A DNA stretch of 64,000 bases, from contig JANPER010000040.1 of assembly GCA_031423015.1 (NCBI GenBank), positions 1 to 64,000 of the forward strand, written 5' to 3'. Position 1 is the first letter of the stretch; the number at the start of each line of letters is the position of its first letter. The stretch is from DATGPD01 sp031423015 (lineage in GTDB: Bacteria > Planctomycetota > UBA1135 > UBA2386). A program made the position numbers and the translations under genes. The notes beneath the pieces are model-generated. The model was not told where the DNA came from. It ran no database searches and saw nothing but the letters and a program-made list of their open reading frames with translations. This document shows positions 36,387-45,693 of this stretch, piece by piece.

Positions 36387-37871
36387 CTACCGGCCCATGC
36401 CGTAGAGCGATTGGATCCGCTTGAACCGGTAGTGAACTGTGCTCAGGCCATTCACCACCACCGCGGCCTCCCAGATCACCGTGCCCGCCGGATCGACTTC
36501 GACGACATCGCCAATGAAGGCAAAGCCAACGATTGTGTTGCCATTCGGCAGGCGGTCGACATTGCCGGTGAACGGTGTGTAGAGGGACGGGTTGTGTCGG
36601 AACTCCCACACCATCGTCGCCGTACGAGCCGCGACGTCGAGGCGGTATTCGACCGCACGGCTTTGGCGTGGGCTGTGGCGCAGGCCGTTGTCGAACATCA
36701 GCAAGTTGCCGTTGCTCAGCACCTGCACGCTGTGCTGACCGCAGAAGGCAAACGGGCGCTGCGGCGGCGGAGGCTCCACGTAGAGCGGATCGTTGAGGAT
36801 TCGGAACTCGTTGTTGTTACCACCGAAGCGATAGATGATCGCGCCAGTGCGTGAGTCGATCTTGGTGACCTCGGCCATGTTACGCCACGACACGATGTAA
36901 TTGCCGTCGAGGTCGAACGCCAACGAGTTGGGGTGGTCGAAGTCGCCGTCCTGCAGCGTACGGTCGATCGAAGGCTCTTCGATCCAGTCATCGATCCTGA
37001 AGTGATCCCACGCATCCCACAAGAAGTCGAGTTCGCCGTTCGGCTTGTAGCGCCGAAGCTGGTGACCGGCGAGGTTGGTGTCGGTCCGTCCGCCAGCGAA
37101 GATCTGGCTCGTGTCCGTCACGCGGATGTCATAGCTGAAGTAATGCGTCATGAAGCCGCCGCCGGGGGCCGGAGTCAGCAGCAGTTCATGGTTGTCGGTG
37201 TAGAACTGCGGCAGTGGAGCCTGATATCGCCCCACCTCGGCGCCGGCTGGCGACAGCTCCACGAAGTAGCCCTCGTTGCGCTGAAAGCCGACGGTGGACC
37301 CCACGAAGGTGATGTAGTTGCCATTGGGCAACTGCTCGCCGTAGGCACCGATGCCCGGCAAGTACCGGTACCAGCGGATGCGGCCGCGATCGTCGAACGC
37401 GATGATGTAGTGCCGCGTCGCGTCGCGGCTGGGGAAGTTCGTGAGGATGTAGCCACCGCTCGAAGTACCGGGCGACGGCACACGGATCTCCACTTCGTTC
37501 CTGAGGAACGCGGGCAGCGCCGCTGTGCGATAGGGCAATGGCGTGCTCTTCACCGTTTCGCCAGCTCCAACATATGACTCAAGGGTCAGAGTGTAATCCG
37601 TTTCCGGCAGGAGGCCGAGGACCAACACCTGCTGCGCCCCGTCCACGATCGTGGTACTCGGTGTCACCACTTCTTCCCCCGCGCCACTCACGAGGACGCG
37701 GGCGGCGGTCACGTTCTGGCTGTCGAAGGCCACGTAGACCGACAACACGTTGCTATCGTTGGCGCGCACCGCGACGCTGCGCGCCTGCGGACGAACCGAT
37801 ATGGGCGCTCGGTTGTTGGAATCGCAGGCGACAAGGGCAACGACCAGCAGAAGCAAGAATTGGGAGCGCAT
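36387..37871 (-). CDS. arylsulfotransferase-like (ASST) lipoprotein
   Basis: A protein of about 494 residues with a lipobox ending VACDS near residue 17 from the ATG at 37871. An N-terminal fibronectin-like segment (about 30-130, with LLPETDYTLTLES) is followed by a six-bladed propeller of the arylsulfotransferase family: HYIIAFDDRGRIRWYRYLPG, LPNGNYITFVGST, DNHELLLTPAPGG, HPNSLAFDLDGNYIVSWRN, CGQHSVQVLSNGNLLMFDNG. In ASST enzymes a histidine takes sulfate from a phenolic donor; candidate histidines here are in DNHEL, DHPNS and GQHSV. Sulfotransfer is plausible but not proven. The gene is transcribed toward the pirin gene. Confidence 0.75.
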   Translation of the reverse strand: MRSQFLLLLVVALVACDSNNRAPISVRPQARSVAVRANDSNVLSVYVAFDSQNVTAARVLVSGAGEEVVTPSTTIVDGAQQVLVLGLLPETDYTLTLESYVGAGETVKSTPLPYRTAALPAFLRNEVEIRVPSPGTSSGGYILTNFPSRDATRHYIIAFDDRGRIRWYRYLPGIGAYGEQLPNGNYITFVGSTVGFQRNEGYFVELSPAGAEVGRYQAPLPQFYTDNHELLLTPAPGGGFMTHYFSYDIRVTDTSQIFAGGRTDTNLAGHQLRRYKPNGELDFLWDAWDHFRIDDWIEEPSIDRTLQDGDFDHPNSLAFDLDGNYIVSWRNMAEVTKIDSRTGAIIYRFGGNNNEFRILNDPLYVEPPPPQRPFAFCGQHSVQVLSNGNLLMFDNGLRHSPRQSRAVEYRLDVAARTATMVWEFRHNPSLYTPFTGNVDRLPNGNTIVGFAFIGDVVEVDPAGTVIWEAAVVVNGLSTVHYRFKRIQSLYGMGR

Positions 37872-38079
37872 GGCGATGGAGAAGTTTGCGCGATGAGAGC
37901 GCGGCGCGCGGGCAGGGGAACGACAGAGATCCCGAGTCGCGATGCTACAGGATAGTCCGAGTTCATCCCGCGGTTGCAAAGCAGGCGCGCCAGGGGCAGT
38001 GTGCGGGGGGTAGTCCCCGCGCAGATCTGCCCGAAACGGGGGCGAAGCCGCCGTGCCAACGGAACACCTGACAACCAGC

Positions 38080-38721
38080 CTAACTCGTCGTCGCCGACAC
38101 CCTGGACGAAGCCTCGGCTCCTGGCTGTCGGCGGTAGGTGAGCACGTAGGCCGGAGGCAGGTTGCGCACGATCGGTCTCGACCGGAGACAACTCGGAAAG
38201 TGCTCGGCCATCAGCCGGCGGAAGCGTTGCGCCGCGGGCAGACGATAGGCATGCACATATTGAAAGGTGCGGAACTCGCCGTCCCGCGCCAGTACAGCCA
38301 AGATGCCGTCGATGGTCCCGGCTTGCACGTCGCGCGGCAGGCTGGCAAACGGCAACCCCGAGATGATGTACTTGGCTTGCCGCAACCCACGCTCGCGCAG
38401 CAGCGCCACGGCGTCCACCACCGACGCGCGCACGAATTCGAGATGCGCGTAGCGCTGCCGCAGCCCGTTCACGAACCCCTCGTCCAACTCGATGCCCAGG
38501 TAGCGCACCCCTGGCCGCACCGCCAAGAGGCGATCGAGGACAGCGGTGACGGGGCCAGTGCCCGGCCCATACTCGAGAACCAGGTCGCCGGCGCGGAGGT
38601 CCAGGTCACCGGCGAGGCGCTCGGCAAGCTGGCGTGAACTCGGCAGGATCGCGCCGACTGATCCAGGATGGCGAACGAACGTGGCGAGGAAGCGCAGCGA
38701 TTCGCGAACGCGGGCCGGCAT
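38080..38721 (-). CDS. PmtA-like phospholipid N-methyltransferase
   Basis: A methyltransferase of 213 residues from the ATG at 38721. LEYGPGTGPVTAVLDRLL is the SAM-binding motif I, and GIELDEGFV follows at strand 2. The N-terminal FVRHPGSVGAILPSSRQLA and the IISGLPFASLP motif are typical of the PmtA and KsgA-like group that converts phosphatidylethanolamine to phosphatidylcholine. An upstream GTG (38799) would add 26 basic and hydrophobic residues. It lies downstream of the LptF/G-type permease on the same strand, about 100 bases away, and may be cotranscribed. The preference for phospholipid over rRNA rests on the ILPSSR and GLPF motifs. Confidence 0.75.
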   Translation of the reverse strand: MPARVRESLRFLATFVRHPGSVGAILPSSRQLAERLAGDLDLRAGDLVLEYGPGTGPVTAVLDRLLAVRPGVRYLGIELDEGFVNGLRQRYAHLEFVRASVVDAVALLRERGLRQAKYIISGLPFASLPRDVQAGTIDGILAVLARDGEFRTFQYVHAYRLPAAQRFRRLMAEHFPSCLRSRPIVRNLPPAYVLTYRRQPGAEASSRVSATTS

Positions 38722-38822
38722 GACAAGGAGGTTGGCTGAGATGCGCGCCGTCGCGAAGAGGATTCTGCGCAAGATCTGCGACCGGCCCAACCTGTTCACC
38801 ACGCCACCACCCTCACCGTGCC

Positions 38823-39860
38823 TCACGACCGCAGCGTTCGCCAACAGAACGGGATTCCACCCAGGACGAGCACGATCACCGGCAAGTAGCCGGCGAGTGC
38901 GCTGATCGCTGAGTGATTCCAGTTCCGCGCGACTTCCATGCCCAAGAAGTCGGCAACGTAGAAGCACAGAACCGGGATCAACCCGAGTGCCATGGCCGTA
39001 GCGCGGCCCCGCTCCCGGGCCAACACGCCGATGCACAAGCCGATCGGCACCAGCAAGCACGGCAGCAGCGCAAAGCCACTGCGCCGATGCACGGTGTAGC
39101 GCGCACCGTTCGGATTCTGGTGCGCGCCGCGATAGATCTCCGCCAGCAATCGGTCGCTCGCCACGTCGCGATCGTCGTCCGCCCGAGGTCCACTCGGAAC
39201 CATGTCGCGTAGGTCGCGGCGCAAGGTTGGTGCTTCGATCGCGATCCCGCTGAGCGCGCTCTTCACGCCTTGCATCTTGAGGCTGATGACCTCGTCATCG
39301 TTCTCGAACCACGTCGAATCCGCCAGGAACACGTCGTCGCCCGTGAACAACACGACTTGTTGGAAGCGCCCGCCCTCCTCCCGCTGCCAGGTCATCGCAA
39401 GGTCACCGATCACGATCTGGTCGCTTGCCGGCCGCGTATGCATCAAGAACTCGCGCGTCAGCTCCGCGACGACGCGGAACTTGTAGTAGTGCGCCCAGGG
39501 CAGCAGATAGTGCTGGCAAAGACCGCCGATCGACGCCAGCGACAACCCGACCAGCATGGCCGACGCCATCGGCACGCGCAGATTCACTCCCACAGCCAAC
39601 ATGGCGGTGATCTCGCGATCCGCCGCGGCGCGCGCAAAGGTCGCGATGGTGCCAAACAGCAGGGCGATCGCCAACACGTGCGGCAGCGCGTCGACCGTCC
39701 ACAACACCGTGATCACCAGGGCGTCGATGATGCTGCCGCCCTCGGCCTTGTCGATGCCGCGGTACACCAGCGACACCATCACCACGCTGAACAGGACGAC
39801 GAAGCTGAGCGTCGCCGAGACCAGCACTTCCCAGAAGTAGTAGCGATGCAGTTTCCACAC
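38823..39860 (-). CDS. LptF/LptG (YjgP/YjgQ) family permease
   Basis: An inner-membrane protein of 345 residues with three N-terminal helices, a periplasmic domain and three C-terminal helices, as in LptF and LptG, the permease pair that extracts lipopolysaccharide for export. The N-terminal RYYFWEVLVSATLSFVVLF, the ITAMLAVGV segment (EI/TALRA-like) and the C-terminal LLPCLLVPIGLCIGV support this. Only one such gene is present here and it is divergent from E. coli. The periplasmic domain carries VFLADSTWFENDDE and HRRSGFALLP. It suggests an outer membrane with lipopolysaccharide. The PmtA-like gene follows. Confidence 0.78.
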   Translation of the reverse strand: MWKLHRYYFWEVLVSATLSFVVLFSVVMVSLVYRGIDKAEGGSIIDALVITVLWTVDALPHVLAIALLFGTIATFARAAADREITAMLAVGVNLRVPMASAMLVGLSLASIGGLCQHYLLPWAHYYKFRVVAELTREFLMHTRPASDQIVIGDLAMTWQREEGGRFQQVVLFTGDDVFLADSTWFENDDEVISLKMQGVKSALSGIAIEAPTLRRDLRDMVPSGPRADDDRDVASDRLLAEIYRGAHQNPNGARYTVHRRSGFALLPCLLVPIGLCIGVLARERGRATAMALGLIPVLCFYVADFLGMEVARNWNHSAISALAGYLPVIVLVLGGIPFCWRTLRS

Positions 39861-39956
39861 GGCGCAATGGCTTCTGGAGGTCGCTTGATCGGAGGTTGGT
39901 GAAACCGAAGCTGGGAGGACGCCCCTCGAGAGCCAGCATCGATGCAGAGGCGACGA

Positions 39957-41342
39957 TCAGAAGATCGGCAGCTCGACGAGGCGCGTGAAGTCGCCGGTGG
40001 GTGCGCCGGCGGGTAGGCGAACGGCCTGCAGATAGACCGCCTTGTGCCGCAAGTACGGCAGATTGGGGACCGATAGCGGCACCGTCAGCGATCCCCCCGT
40101 ACCGACACCGCTGAAGACGGTGACCAGCGTCGTCGGATCGAGCTGAAAGCCGCCGGCCAAGCCAGGCACTGATTGCGCCACCGCCAAGGGAGCCGCGGCG
40201 AGCCACACGATCGCGGCCTCGCCCACCGCCGCCGGCACCGCCACCGTGACCGTGCCACCTACGTCGGCGCGCGGCGTGATCGACATCTCGCGCACCAACT
40301 CGGCCTTGAGCACCTGCGCCTGCGGCGACGCGCCCAACGCGCCGCTCAGGATCATGCGTTCGCCCGCCGCACCGCCGAGCATCGGCGTGCCGGAGAACAC
40401 CAGCACGCGCGAGGTATCCAACACGATCTGGCCACCGCCCCCCGCTGGCATCACCATCGGCGTCCAGCTTGCGCTGAACGGCCACCAGCCTTCGAACGCG
40501 ACGTACTGCCCGTCGGCTGAGGTCGACGGATTGCGCGCCGCCGTCGTGTAGGTCAGCGGGTAGGGGGTTGGATCGGTCAGGGTCAGGCGTTCGACCACCG
40601 CGCGGCTCAAGACACGATCGATCCGCGCGAAGCAGATGCCCGTGCTGTCGCCAAGCCACCACGGTAGATCGGGGTTCAGACCGAGCCCCTGCCCGGCGGT
40701 GAGGCTGACCGGACTGGATCCGTCGATGTTGGCCACGACGTAGTCGCGCCGCGAGAACGGCGTCGCGTCGTACTCGCGGTAGACGATCTTGTTGTCGTCG
40801 GGGCTGATGCGCAGGCCGTCGATCACCACCAGACTCTGCACCAAGACCCGAGGCCCGCTGAGACCATCGGTTGCCAGGGCGAATACCTGCGTCTCGCGCA
40901 CCGCTTGGCCGCCGCTGTTGCGCACGAACAACCAAGTGCCTAACAGGTCGCTGCCGTCGCGCTTGACCGCCCACAACGCCTGACCACTCTCGGCCAGGGT
41001 CGTCACCAAGCGGCTGCTGCCCCCCGTGCGCGCGACGTAGCGCACGTCGACCCCATCCATGTAGTAGATCCCCAAGCTGTCGGGAGCCCACACGAAGGTG
41101 CCGAGGTTGCGTCCGGCTGCGGCGACAAACTCTGCGCCGCCGAGGTAGCTCACGACGCCGATCTTCTCGGGGCCGCGGAAGGCGATGAAGCCGCCGTCTG
41201 GGCTGAGCACGGCAGCGGTGTGTGCTTCCGCCGTATTCGTGAGCGGCAACAGGTTGCGGGATTGCGCGGCGACCGGCGGCACGGCGAAACCGAGGCAAGA
41301 GAGCGCCAGGGCTCGGGGCATGTAGGCGGCGCAGGTTCGCAT
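39957..41342 (-). CDS. secreted beta-propeller (TolB-like) protein
   Basis: An exported protein of 461 residues. The signal peptide (about 1-26, ends near VAAQS) is followed by repeated strands with propeller blade signatures such as VLSPDGGFIAF, YYMDGVDVRYV, RISPDDNKIVYREYD and TSADGQYVAFEGW. The C-terminal 110 residues are a strand-rich Ig-like or anchor region (VNLPYLRHKAVYLQAVRLPAG type). It has the same layout as the protein encoded at 7987-9654. Its promoter region is shared with the amidohydrolase operon through the 353-base divergent gap that contains repeat copy A. Confidence 0.72.
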   Translation of the reverse strand: MRTCAAYMPRALALSCLGFAVPPVAAQSRNLLPLTNTAEAHTAAVLSPDGGFIAFRGPEKIGVVSYLGGAEFVAAAGRNLGTFVWAPDSLGIYYMDGVDVRYVARTGGSSRLVTTLAESGQALWAVKRDGSDLLGTWLFVRNSGGQAVRETQVFALATDGLSGPRVLVQSLVVIDGLRISPDDNKIVYREYDATPFSRRDYVVANIDGSSPVSLTAGQGLGLNPDLPWWLGDSTGICFARIDRVLSRAVVERLTLTDPTPYPLTYTTAARNPSTSADGQYVAFEGWWPFSASWTPMVMPAGGGGQIVLDTSRVLVFSGTPMLGGAAGERMILSGALGASPQAQVLKAELVREMSITPRADVGGTVTVAVPAAVGEAAIVWLAAAPLAVAQSVPGLAGGFQLDPTTLVTVFSGVGTGGSLTVPLSVPNLPYLRHKAVYLQAVRLPAGAPTGDFTRLVELPIF

Positions 41343-41695
41343 GCGGCGATTAGCTTAGCGCCCGCGAGGCGTAACCCCATCGCGGCCTTGGGCCGCAACC
41401 ACGGGTTGCATGTCGGCGCAGCCGCCGACCAGAGGGGCCCAGGCCGCTTTACTCCTTGGGGCTTCCAGTGCCGCTCGGTCGTGGCGAATTGGACGGGCGC
41501 GGCGAATCACGTGAGGCGCAGATTTCGCGCACCACGCGAGGATTCGCGGCACTTGCAGCCCAGGGGTGTCGCCCCGCAGCCGCGGACTCTTCCCGATTTC
41601 GCGTTGGCGCCGGCTGGGCCGACCTCCGTAAAACGCACCCTCGCCCCGCCGCTCGGCGGTCGCTCCTCTCGCTCGCCCCAAGTCCAGTCTCGCTG
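41343..41695. other. divergent intergenic region with repeat copy A
   Basis: About 350 bases between the propeller gene and the first amidohydrolase gene. The central part is the dispersed repeat (41381-41562). Open frames across it are short, lack propeller or amidohydrolase features and also occur in the second copy, so they come from the repeat itself. Promoters for both flanking genes should lie here. Confidence 0.7.
41381..41562 (+). repeat. dispersed structured repeat, copy A
   Basis: About 180 bases closely similar to 56210-56391. The first 67 bases can form an outer stem (41382-41394 with 41436-41447, one bulged T) enclosing two hairpins: GCAACC/GGTTGC (41395-41409) and GTCGGCG/CGCCGAC (41412-41429, four-base loop CAGC). 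Shared words downstream include GGGGCTTCCAG, TGGCGAATT, AGATTTCGCGC and CTTGCAGCCCA. It ends about 134 bases before the amidohydrolase start. Confidence 0.85.
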
Positions 41696-43180
41696 ATGCC
41701 GCGTCTGCCGTTTTGGCTTCTCTCGGCCGGGTTCGCCGTCTCAACAACCGCGGCGCAATCCAATACGCCGCCTCGCAGTGCCGAGACGACCGTCGTCGCC
41801 GAGCCCGCTCCTGAGCCTGCAACGGAGGCGATCAAACCCGTAACCAAGCCGGTCCCCGAGCTGGTGCTACACATCGGCACGGTCCACCCCATCGCCGGGC
41901 CAGCATTCAGCGATGGCGCCCTCGTGCTCGGCGGCGGACGCATCCTGGCCGTGGGTCCGCGCGCCGAGATCGAGATACCTCCTGGCGTGAAGGTCGTGTC
42001 GCTGCCGACCGCGCACGCTTATCCAGGCCTCATCGACGCGTGGTCCACCGCGTTCTCGCCGGCTGCTGGCCAAGGCGAAGGCAACGCCGGGCTCGACACC
42101 CTCGCCGGCCTCGATCGAACCAGCGCCGATGGCGCATCGCTTGCCGCGGCGGGCATCACCACCGTCCATGTTGCACCTGCGACGACGGGTCGGTGGCGCG
42201 GCATTGGGGCGCTGGTTAGGCCTCAGGCCGATGGCTGCGTGCCGTTCGCCAGCGATACTGCCGGTGCCGTATTCTTGCGTTTGACCGGCGCGCCCGGCCA
42301 ACATGCGGTCGCTCGGCAGAAGGACATGTCGGGTCTGGGTCGCGTCTTCGAGGAAGCGGCGGCCTACAGCAAGGCCGTCGCCAAGCACGCCGAAGCGTTG
42401 CTGAAGTACGACAAGGACTGGCAGGCCTTCTTGGAGTCGGTGCGCAAGCCGGAGATCAAGCCGGCCGAGACCAAGCCGGCTGAGACCAAGTCAGCGGAGA
42501 CCAAGCCAGCGGAGGCCGAAGCCACCGCCCCCAAGGAGAGCGCGAACGCAAACACGCGTGGCGAGGCGGCCGAAGGTGCAGCGCGGCCGGCGGCGAGCAA
42601 GCGGCCCACGTTCCCCAAGGCGCCGCCGCCCGACCCTAGCAAGGCCGCCTTGGATCGGGTCAGCAAGGGCGAGCTGCGCTTGTGGATCGAAGCGCAGCGC
42701 CGCGACGAGGTCAAAGCCGCTCTCGATTTGGTGCGCGAGCACGACGTGCGGCATGCCTGCATCCTGGGCGCGATGGCGGCTGGTCCGCTCTGCGATGAAG
42801 TCGCGCGCCTGGGTCTCCCGTTGGTCGTCACGCCGACCGGGTTGCCGGTCGAGATCGATGGCGAGCCGGTCGCCGACTCGTTCCTGGCCGACCTGGTCGG
42901 CAAGGGCATCGCGTTCGCCCTGGCCTCGGCCGATGCGCCGCGTTCGCGCGCGCTGACGTTGATGGCCGCCGCGTGCGTCGGTCAGGGCGTCCCCGAAGAC
43001 GTCGCGATACGCGCCATCACGTTGACTCCCGCCGAGCTCTTGGGCATCGCCGCGCAAACCGGATCCCTGGAACGCGGCAAGCGCGCCGACCTCGTGATCA
43101 CTTCGGCGCCCCTCCTGCGCAGTGACGCGCGCGTGCTGCGCGTGCTCGCCGACGGGCAAACTATCTTTCAAGGACGATGA
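41696..43180 (+). CDS. exported amidohydrolase-like protein 1, metal site lost
   Basis: The first gene of the eight-gene amidohydrolase array (about 494 aa from the ATG at 41696). A signal peptide (about 1-22, ends TTAAQS) is followed by the N-terminal beta-sandwich (VLHIGTVHPIAG...GALVLGGGRILAVG). Where active family members have HxH after PGxxD, this one reads PGLIDAWSTAF. The C-terminal part keeps the usual ITLTPAELLGI and GSLERGKRADLVI ending. A Lys/Pro/Ala/Glu linker (about 255-310) contains a fourfold 15-base repeat (42458-42517). Overall it keeps the fold but almost certainly not amidohydrolase activity. Its stop overlaps the next start (ATGA, 43177-43180). Confidence 0.8.
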   Translation: MPRLPFWLLSAGFAVSTTAAQSNTPPRSAETTVVAEPAPEPATEAIKPVTKPVPELVLHIGTVHPIAGPAFSDGALVLGGGRILAVGPRAEIEIPPGVKVVSLPTAHAYPGLIDAWSTAFSPAAGQGEGNAGLDTLAGLDRTSADGASLAAAGITTVHVAPATTGRWRGIGALVRPQADGCVPFASDTAGAVFLRLTGAPGQHAVARQKDMSGLGRVFEEAAAYSKAVAKHAEALLKYDKDWQAFLESVRKPEIKPAETKPAETKSAETKPAEAEATAPKESANANTRGEAAEGAARPAASKRPTFPKAPPPDPSKAALDRVSKGELRLWIEAQRRDEVKAALDLVREHDVRHACILGAMAAGPLCDEVARLGLPLVVTPTGLPVEIDGEPVADSFLADLVGKGIAFALASADAPRSRALTLMAAACVGQGVPEDVAIRAITLTPAELLGIAAQTGSLERGKRADLVITSAPLLRSDARVLRVLADGQTIFQGR

Positions 43181-44376
43181 CCTCGGTGAGCGCGCTGTCT
43201 CTCTGTTGGGTGTTGGCGGCCAGCCCGGCGCCGCAAGACAATCCGACGCCCGCCGCGGCGCCGGCCCTGCTGATCACGGCGAAGACGATCTTCGTCGGTC
43301 CCGACCTGACCCTGACTGACGGCCGGCTGCTGCTGCGCGGGGGCAAGATCGTGGCCGTTGGCGACGCGGTCCCACAAGAACTCGGCGTCGACGTGCAACG
43401 GGTCGACCTGCCGACCGCGACGGTGGTGCCTGGCTTCGTGGTGGCGCATGCGCACCTCGGCGCCGAACGAGACTTGGCCGAGACCGCCTACGCCTACACT
43501 CCCGACCTGCGCGCGGTCGAGGCCTACGACCCCTTCGGCAAGAGTGCACGTCGCATGCTGGCCGGCGGCGTGACCACCGTCTGCGTCGCGCCGCGCTCGG
43601 CCAACACGTTTGCTGGCCTCGCCGGCGCCGTCAAGACCGGGCCGAACGGCGGCGTGATCCTGCAAGAACAGTGCTTCTTGCAGGTCGCGATCGTGCCCGA
43701 GTCGCTCGACCAACAGCGCTTTCCGACCTCCCGCATGGGCGCGCTCGACCTGATGCGCGCGGCATTCCGCGCTGCGGCCCAGCCACTGACCAGCCCGACG
43801 ACCAGCCCGACGCCCGACCGGCAGGTGCTGCGCGATGTGCTGTCGGGCGCCGTGCCGCTCGCCGTGCACGCGCGCACCCACGACGAGATCACGTGTGCGC
43901 TCGACCTGTTCGACGCGGCGCGCAGCGGCGTGCTGGCCGGATCGCAAGCTCGACTGCTCCTGTTGGGCGCCACAGAGGCCGGCAAGAGCCTCGACCGCTT
44001 GGTCGCGCTCAACGCCGGTGTGCTGATCGAGCCCTTGCATCCAGGCCTGCAAGCGCAAGCCCTGGCGCTGCCCGCGACGCTCGCCGGCCGCAAGATTCGC
44101 TTCGCCTTCGCCGCCGCCTCACCGCAGGAGCTGCGCTTGTCGGCGGCGCTGGCCGTGCGCCACGGCCTGTCGCGCGCCGGCGCCATGGCGGCGATCACAG
44201 CGTGGCCCGCGGCGCTGCTCGGCCTCGATGACCGCGTCGGCACCCTGCTGCAAGGCAAGGACGCCGACCTCTTGGTGTTCGACGGCGATCCGATCGACCT
44301 CAGCGCACGGCTCATCGCCGTGTGTCTGGGTGGCCAACCCGTGGCGGGCAATCCAAGCTTCAACCTGCGCAACTGA
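43177..44376 (+). CDS. exported amidohydrolase-like protein 2, partial metal site
   Basis: A 399-residue protein with a short signal peptide. The strand-1 metal ligands are kept as His91 and His93 in VPGFVVAHAHLG, and further histidines appear at about 231 (PLAVHART) and 288 (EPLHPG). The strand-8 aspartate, which acts as general base, is absent: the matching region reads FAFAAASPQ. The C-terminal LLGLDDRVGTLLQGKDADLLVFDGDP is normal for the family. It could still bind metal but is unlikely to hydrolyse by the classical mechanism. It overlaps gene 1 by four bases and is followed by gene 3 after 20 bases. Confidence 0.85.
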   Translation: MTSVSALSLCWVLAASPAPQDNPTPAAAPALLITAKTIFVGPDLTLTDGRLLLRGGKIVAVGDAVPQELGVDVQRVDLPTATVVPGFVVAHAHLGAERDLAETAYAYTPDLRAVEAYDPFGKSARRMLAGGVTTVCVAPRSANTFAGLAGAVKTGPNGGVILQEQCFLQVAIVPESLDQQRFPTSRMGALDLMRAAFRAAAQPLTSPTTSPTPDRQVLRDVLSGAVPLAVHARTHDEITCALDLFDAARSGVLAGSQARLLLLGATEAGKSLDRLVALNAGVLIEPLHPGLQAQALALPATLAGRKIRFAFAAASPQELRLSAALAVRHGLSRAGAMAAITAWPAALLGLDDRVGTLLQGKDADLLVFDGDPIDLSARLIAVCLGGQPVAGNPSFNLRN

Positions 44377-44396
44377 CACCACCGACTGTGCCACTC

Positions 44397-45629
44397 ATGC
44401 CGTCAAGCGCTGTCCTCACTTCGCTCTCGCTCGCGTTGTTTTTGACTGCCTACGCCAGCGCGCAGGATCAAGTGCTCGTGTTGCGCGGCGCGCGCGTGCT
44501 GACCGCGGCCGACCGCGACTACGAGAGTGGCACCGTGGTGCTGCATCGCGGCAAGGTGATCGCGGTCGGCGACGCCAACGTCACCTTCGCCAAGGGTGCG
44601 CGCGTGATCGACTGCGCCAACCGCGTGATCACGCCGGGCCTGATCGACGCCGGCGCGACGTTCGGTGCGCGTCAAGAAGATCAGAACGAGCAAGGCGACG
44701 AGGTCACGCCGCAGATGTCGATCCTGGACGCGATCTCGCCCGCCGACGAGGGCTTCGCCCGCGCCAGCGCGCAGGGCGTCACGACGGTGCGGCTGATCCC
44801 TGGCAACCGCAACGTGATCGGTGGACTCGCGGCAGTGCTCAAGACCAAAGGCGACACCGTCGCCGAGATGCTGCTCAAGGACCGCGTCGGTTTGCGCCTG
44901 GCGATGGGCGGCGAACCATCGGCCGGCAACCGCGCCATCCGAGGCGGCGTGCCGCTCGGCCTGTTTGTGCGCCGTCCGACGACGCGCATGGGCGTGGTGT
45001 GGGAAGTGCGCCGCGCGTTCAGCGAGGCGCAGAAGTACCGCGCCGAGCGCACGCAGGGCACCGACACGCCGCCGAACGCGGCGCTCGACGTGCTGGTGGA
45101 AGCGCTCGACGGCAAGCTCGACGTGCACACCACAGCGCGCGCTGAGCAGGACATCCGCACCGCGCTGCGCTTGGCCTCCGAGTTCGGCTACAAGACCGTG
45201 CTCGAAGAAGTGACCGAGGCGTACCGCTGCATCGACGTGCTCGCAGCCTCGAAGGTGACCTGCCTCGTGGGCGCGCCGAGCGCCGAGGCGGTGCTCGGCG
45301 GCGGCGCCATGGACAGCGCTCGGCCGCGCTGGCACACCCCGAGTCTGCTGGCCCAAGCCGGCGTCGCCTTCGCGATCCAGACCGGCTCGAATCTCGGCAG
45401 CAAGTCGCTCGTGCACGAGGCACTGTTCGCGGTGCGGCACGGCCTTGGTCGCGACGCCGCGCTCCGCGCCATCACCGCCACTCCAGCCAGAATCCTGGGC
45501 GTCGACGCGCGCGTCGGCAGCCTGGCGCCGGGCAAAGACGCCGACGTCGTGCTGTGGAGCGGCGACCCGTTCGAACCCACCACCACCCCGCTCGCCGTGT
45601 TCATCGGCGGCGAAGAGGTGACGCTGTGA
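44397..45629 (+). CDS. exported amidohydrolase-like protein 3, metal site lost
   Basis: About 410 residues from the ATG at 44397, with a signal peptide ending YASAQD. The beta-sandwich (VLRGARVLTAADRDYESGTV) leads to PGLIDAGATFG, where the HxH pair is absent. VTTVRLIPGNRNVIGG and LDVHTTARAEQDIRTALRLA are conserved with other members of the array (one histidine kept at strand 5). The strand-8 Asp is replaced in AIQTGSNLGS. The metal-dependent domain end is complete (ILGVDARVGSLAPGKDADVVLWSGDP). An upstream in-frame start at 44322 lies inside gene 2 and lacks a signal peptide. Confidence 0.85.
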   Translation: MPSSAVLTSLSLALFLTAYASAQDQVLVLRGARVLTAADRDYESGTVVLHRGKVIAVGDANVTFAKGARVIDCANRVITPGLIDAGATFGARQEDQNEQGDEVTPQMSILDAISPADEGFARASAQGVTTVRLIPGNRNVIGGLAAVLKTKGDTVAEMLLKDRVGLRLAMGGEPSAGNRAIRGGVPLGLFVRRPTTRMGVVWEVRRAFSEAQKYRAERTQGTDTPPNAALDVLVEALDGKLDVHTTARAEQDIRTALRLASEFGYKTVLEEVTEAYRCIDVLAASKVTCLVGAPSAEAVLGGGAMDSARPRWHTPSLLAQAGVAFAIQTGSNLGSKSLVHEALFAVRHGLGRDAALRAITATPARILGVDARVGSLAPGKDADVVLWSGDPFEPTTTPLAVFIGGEEVTL

Positions 45630-45693
45630 GCTTCTCTTGCTGAGCTCGCATGCCCCTGGCAACTCCTTCTCGTTCCTTCGCTCGCTGATCTCG

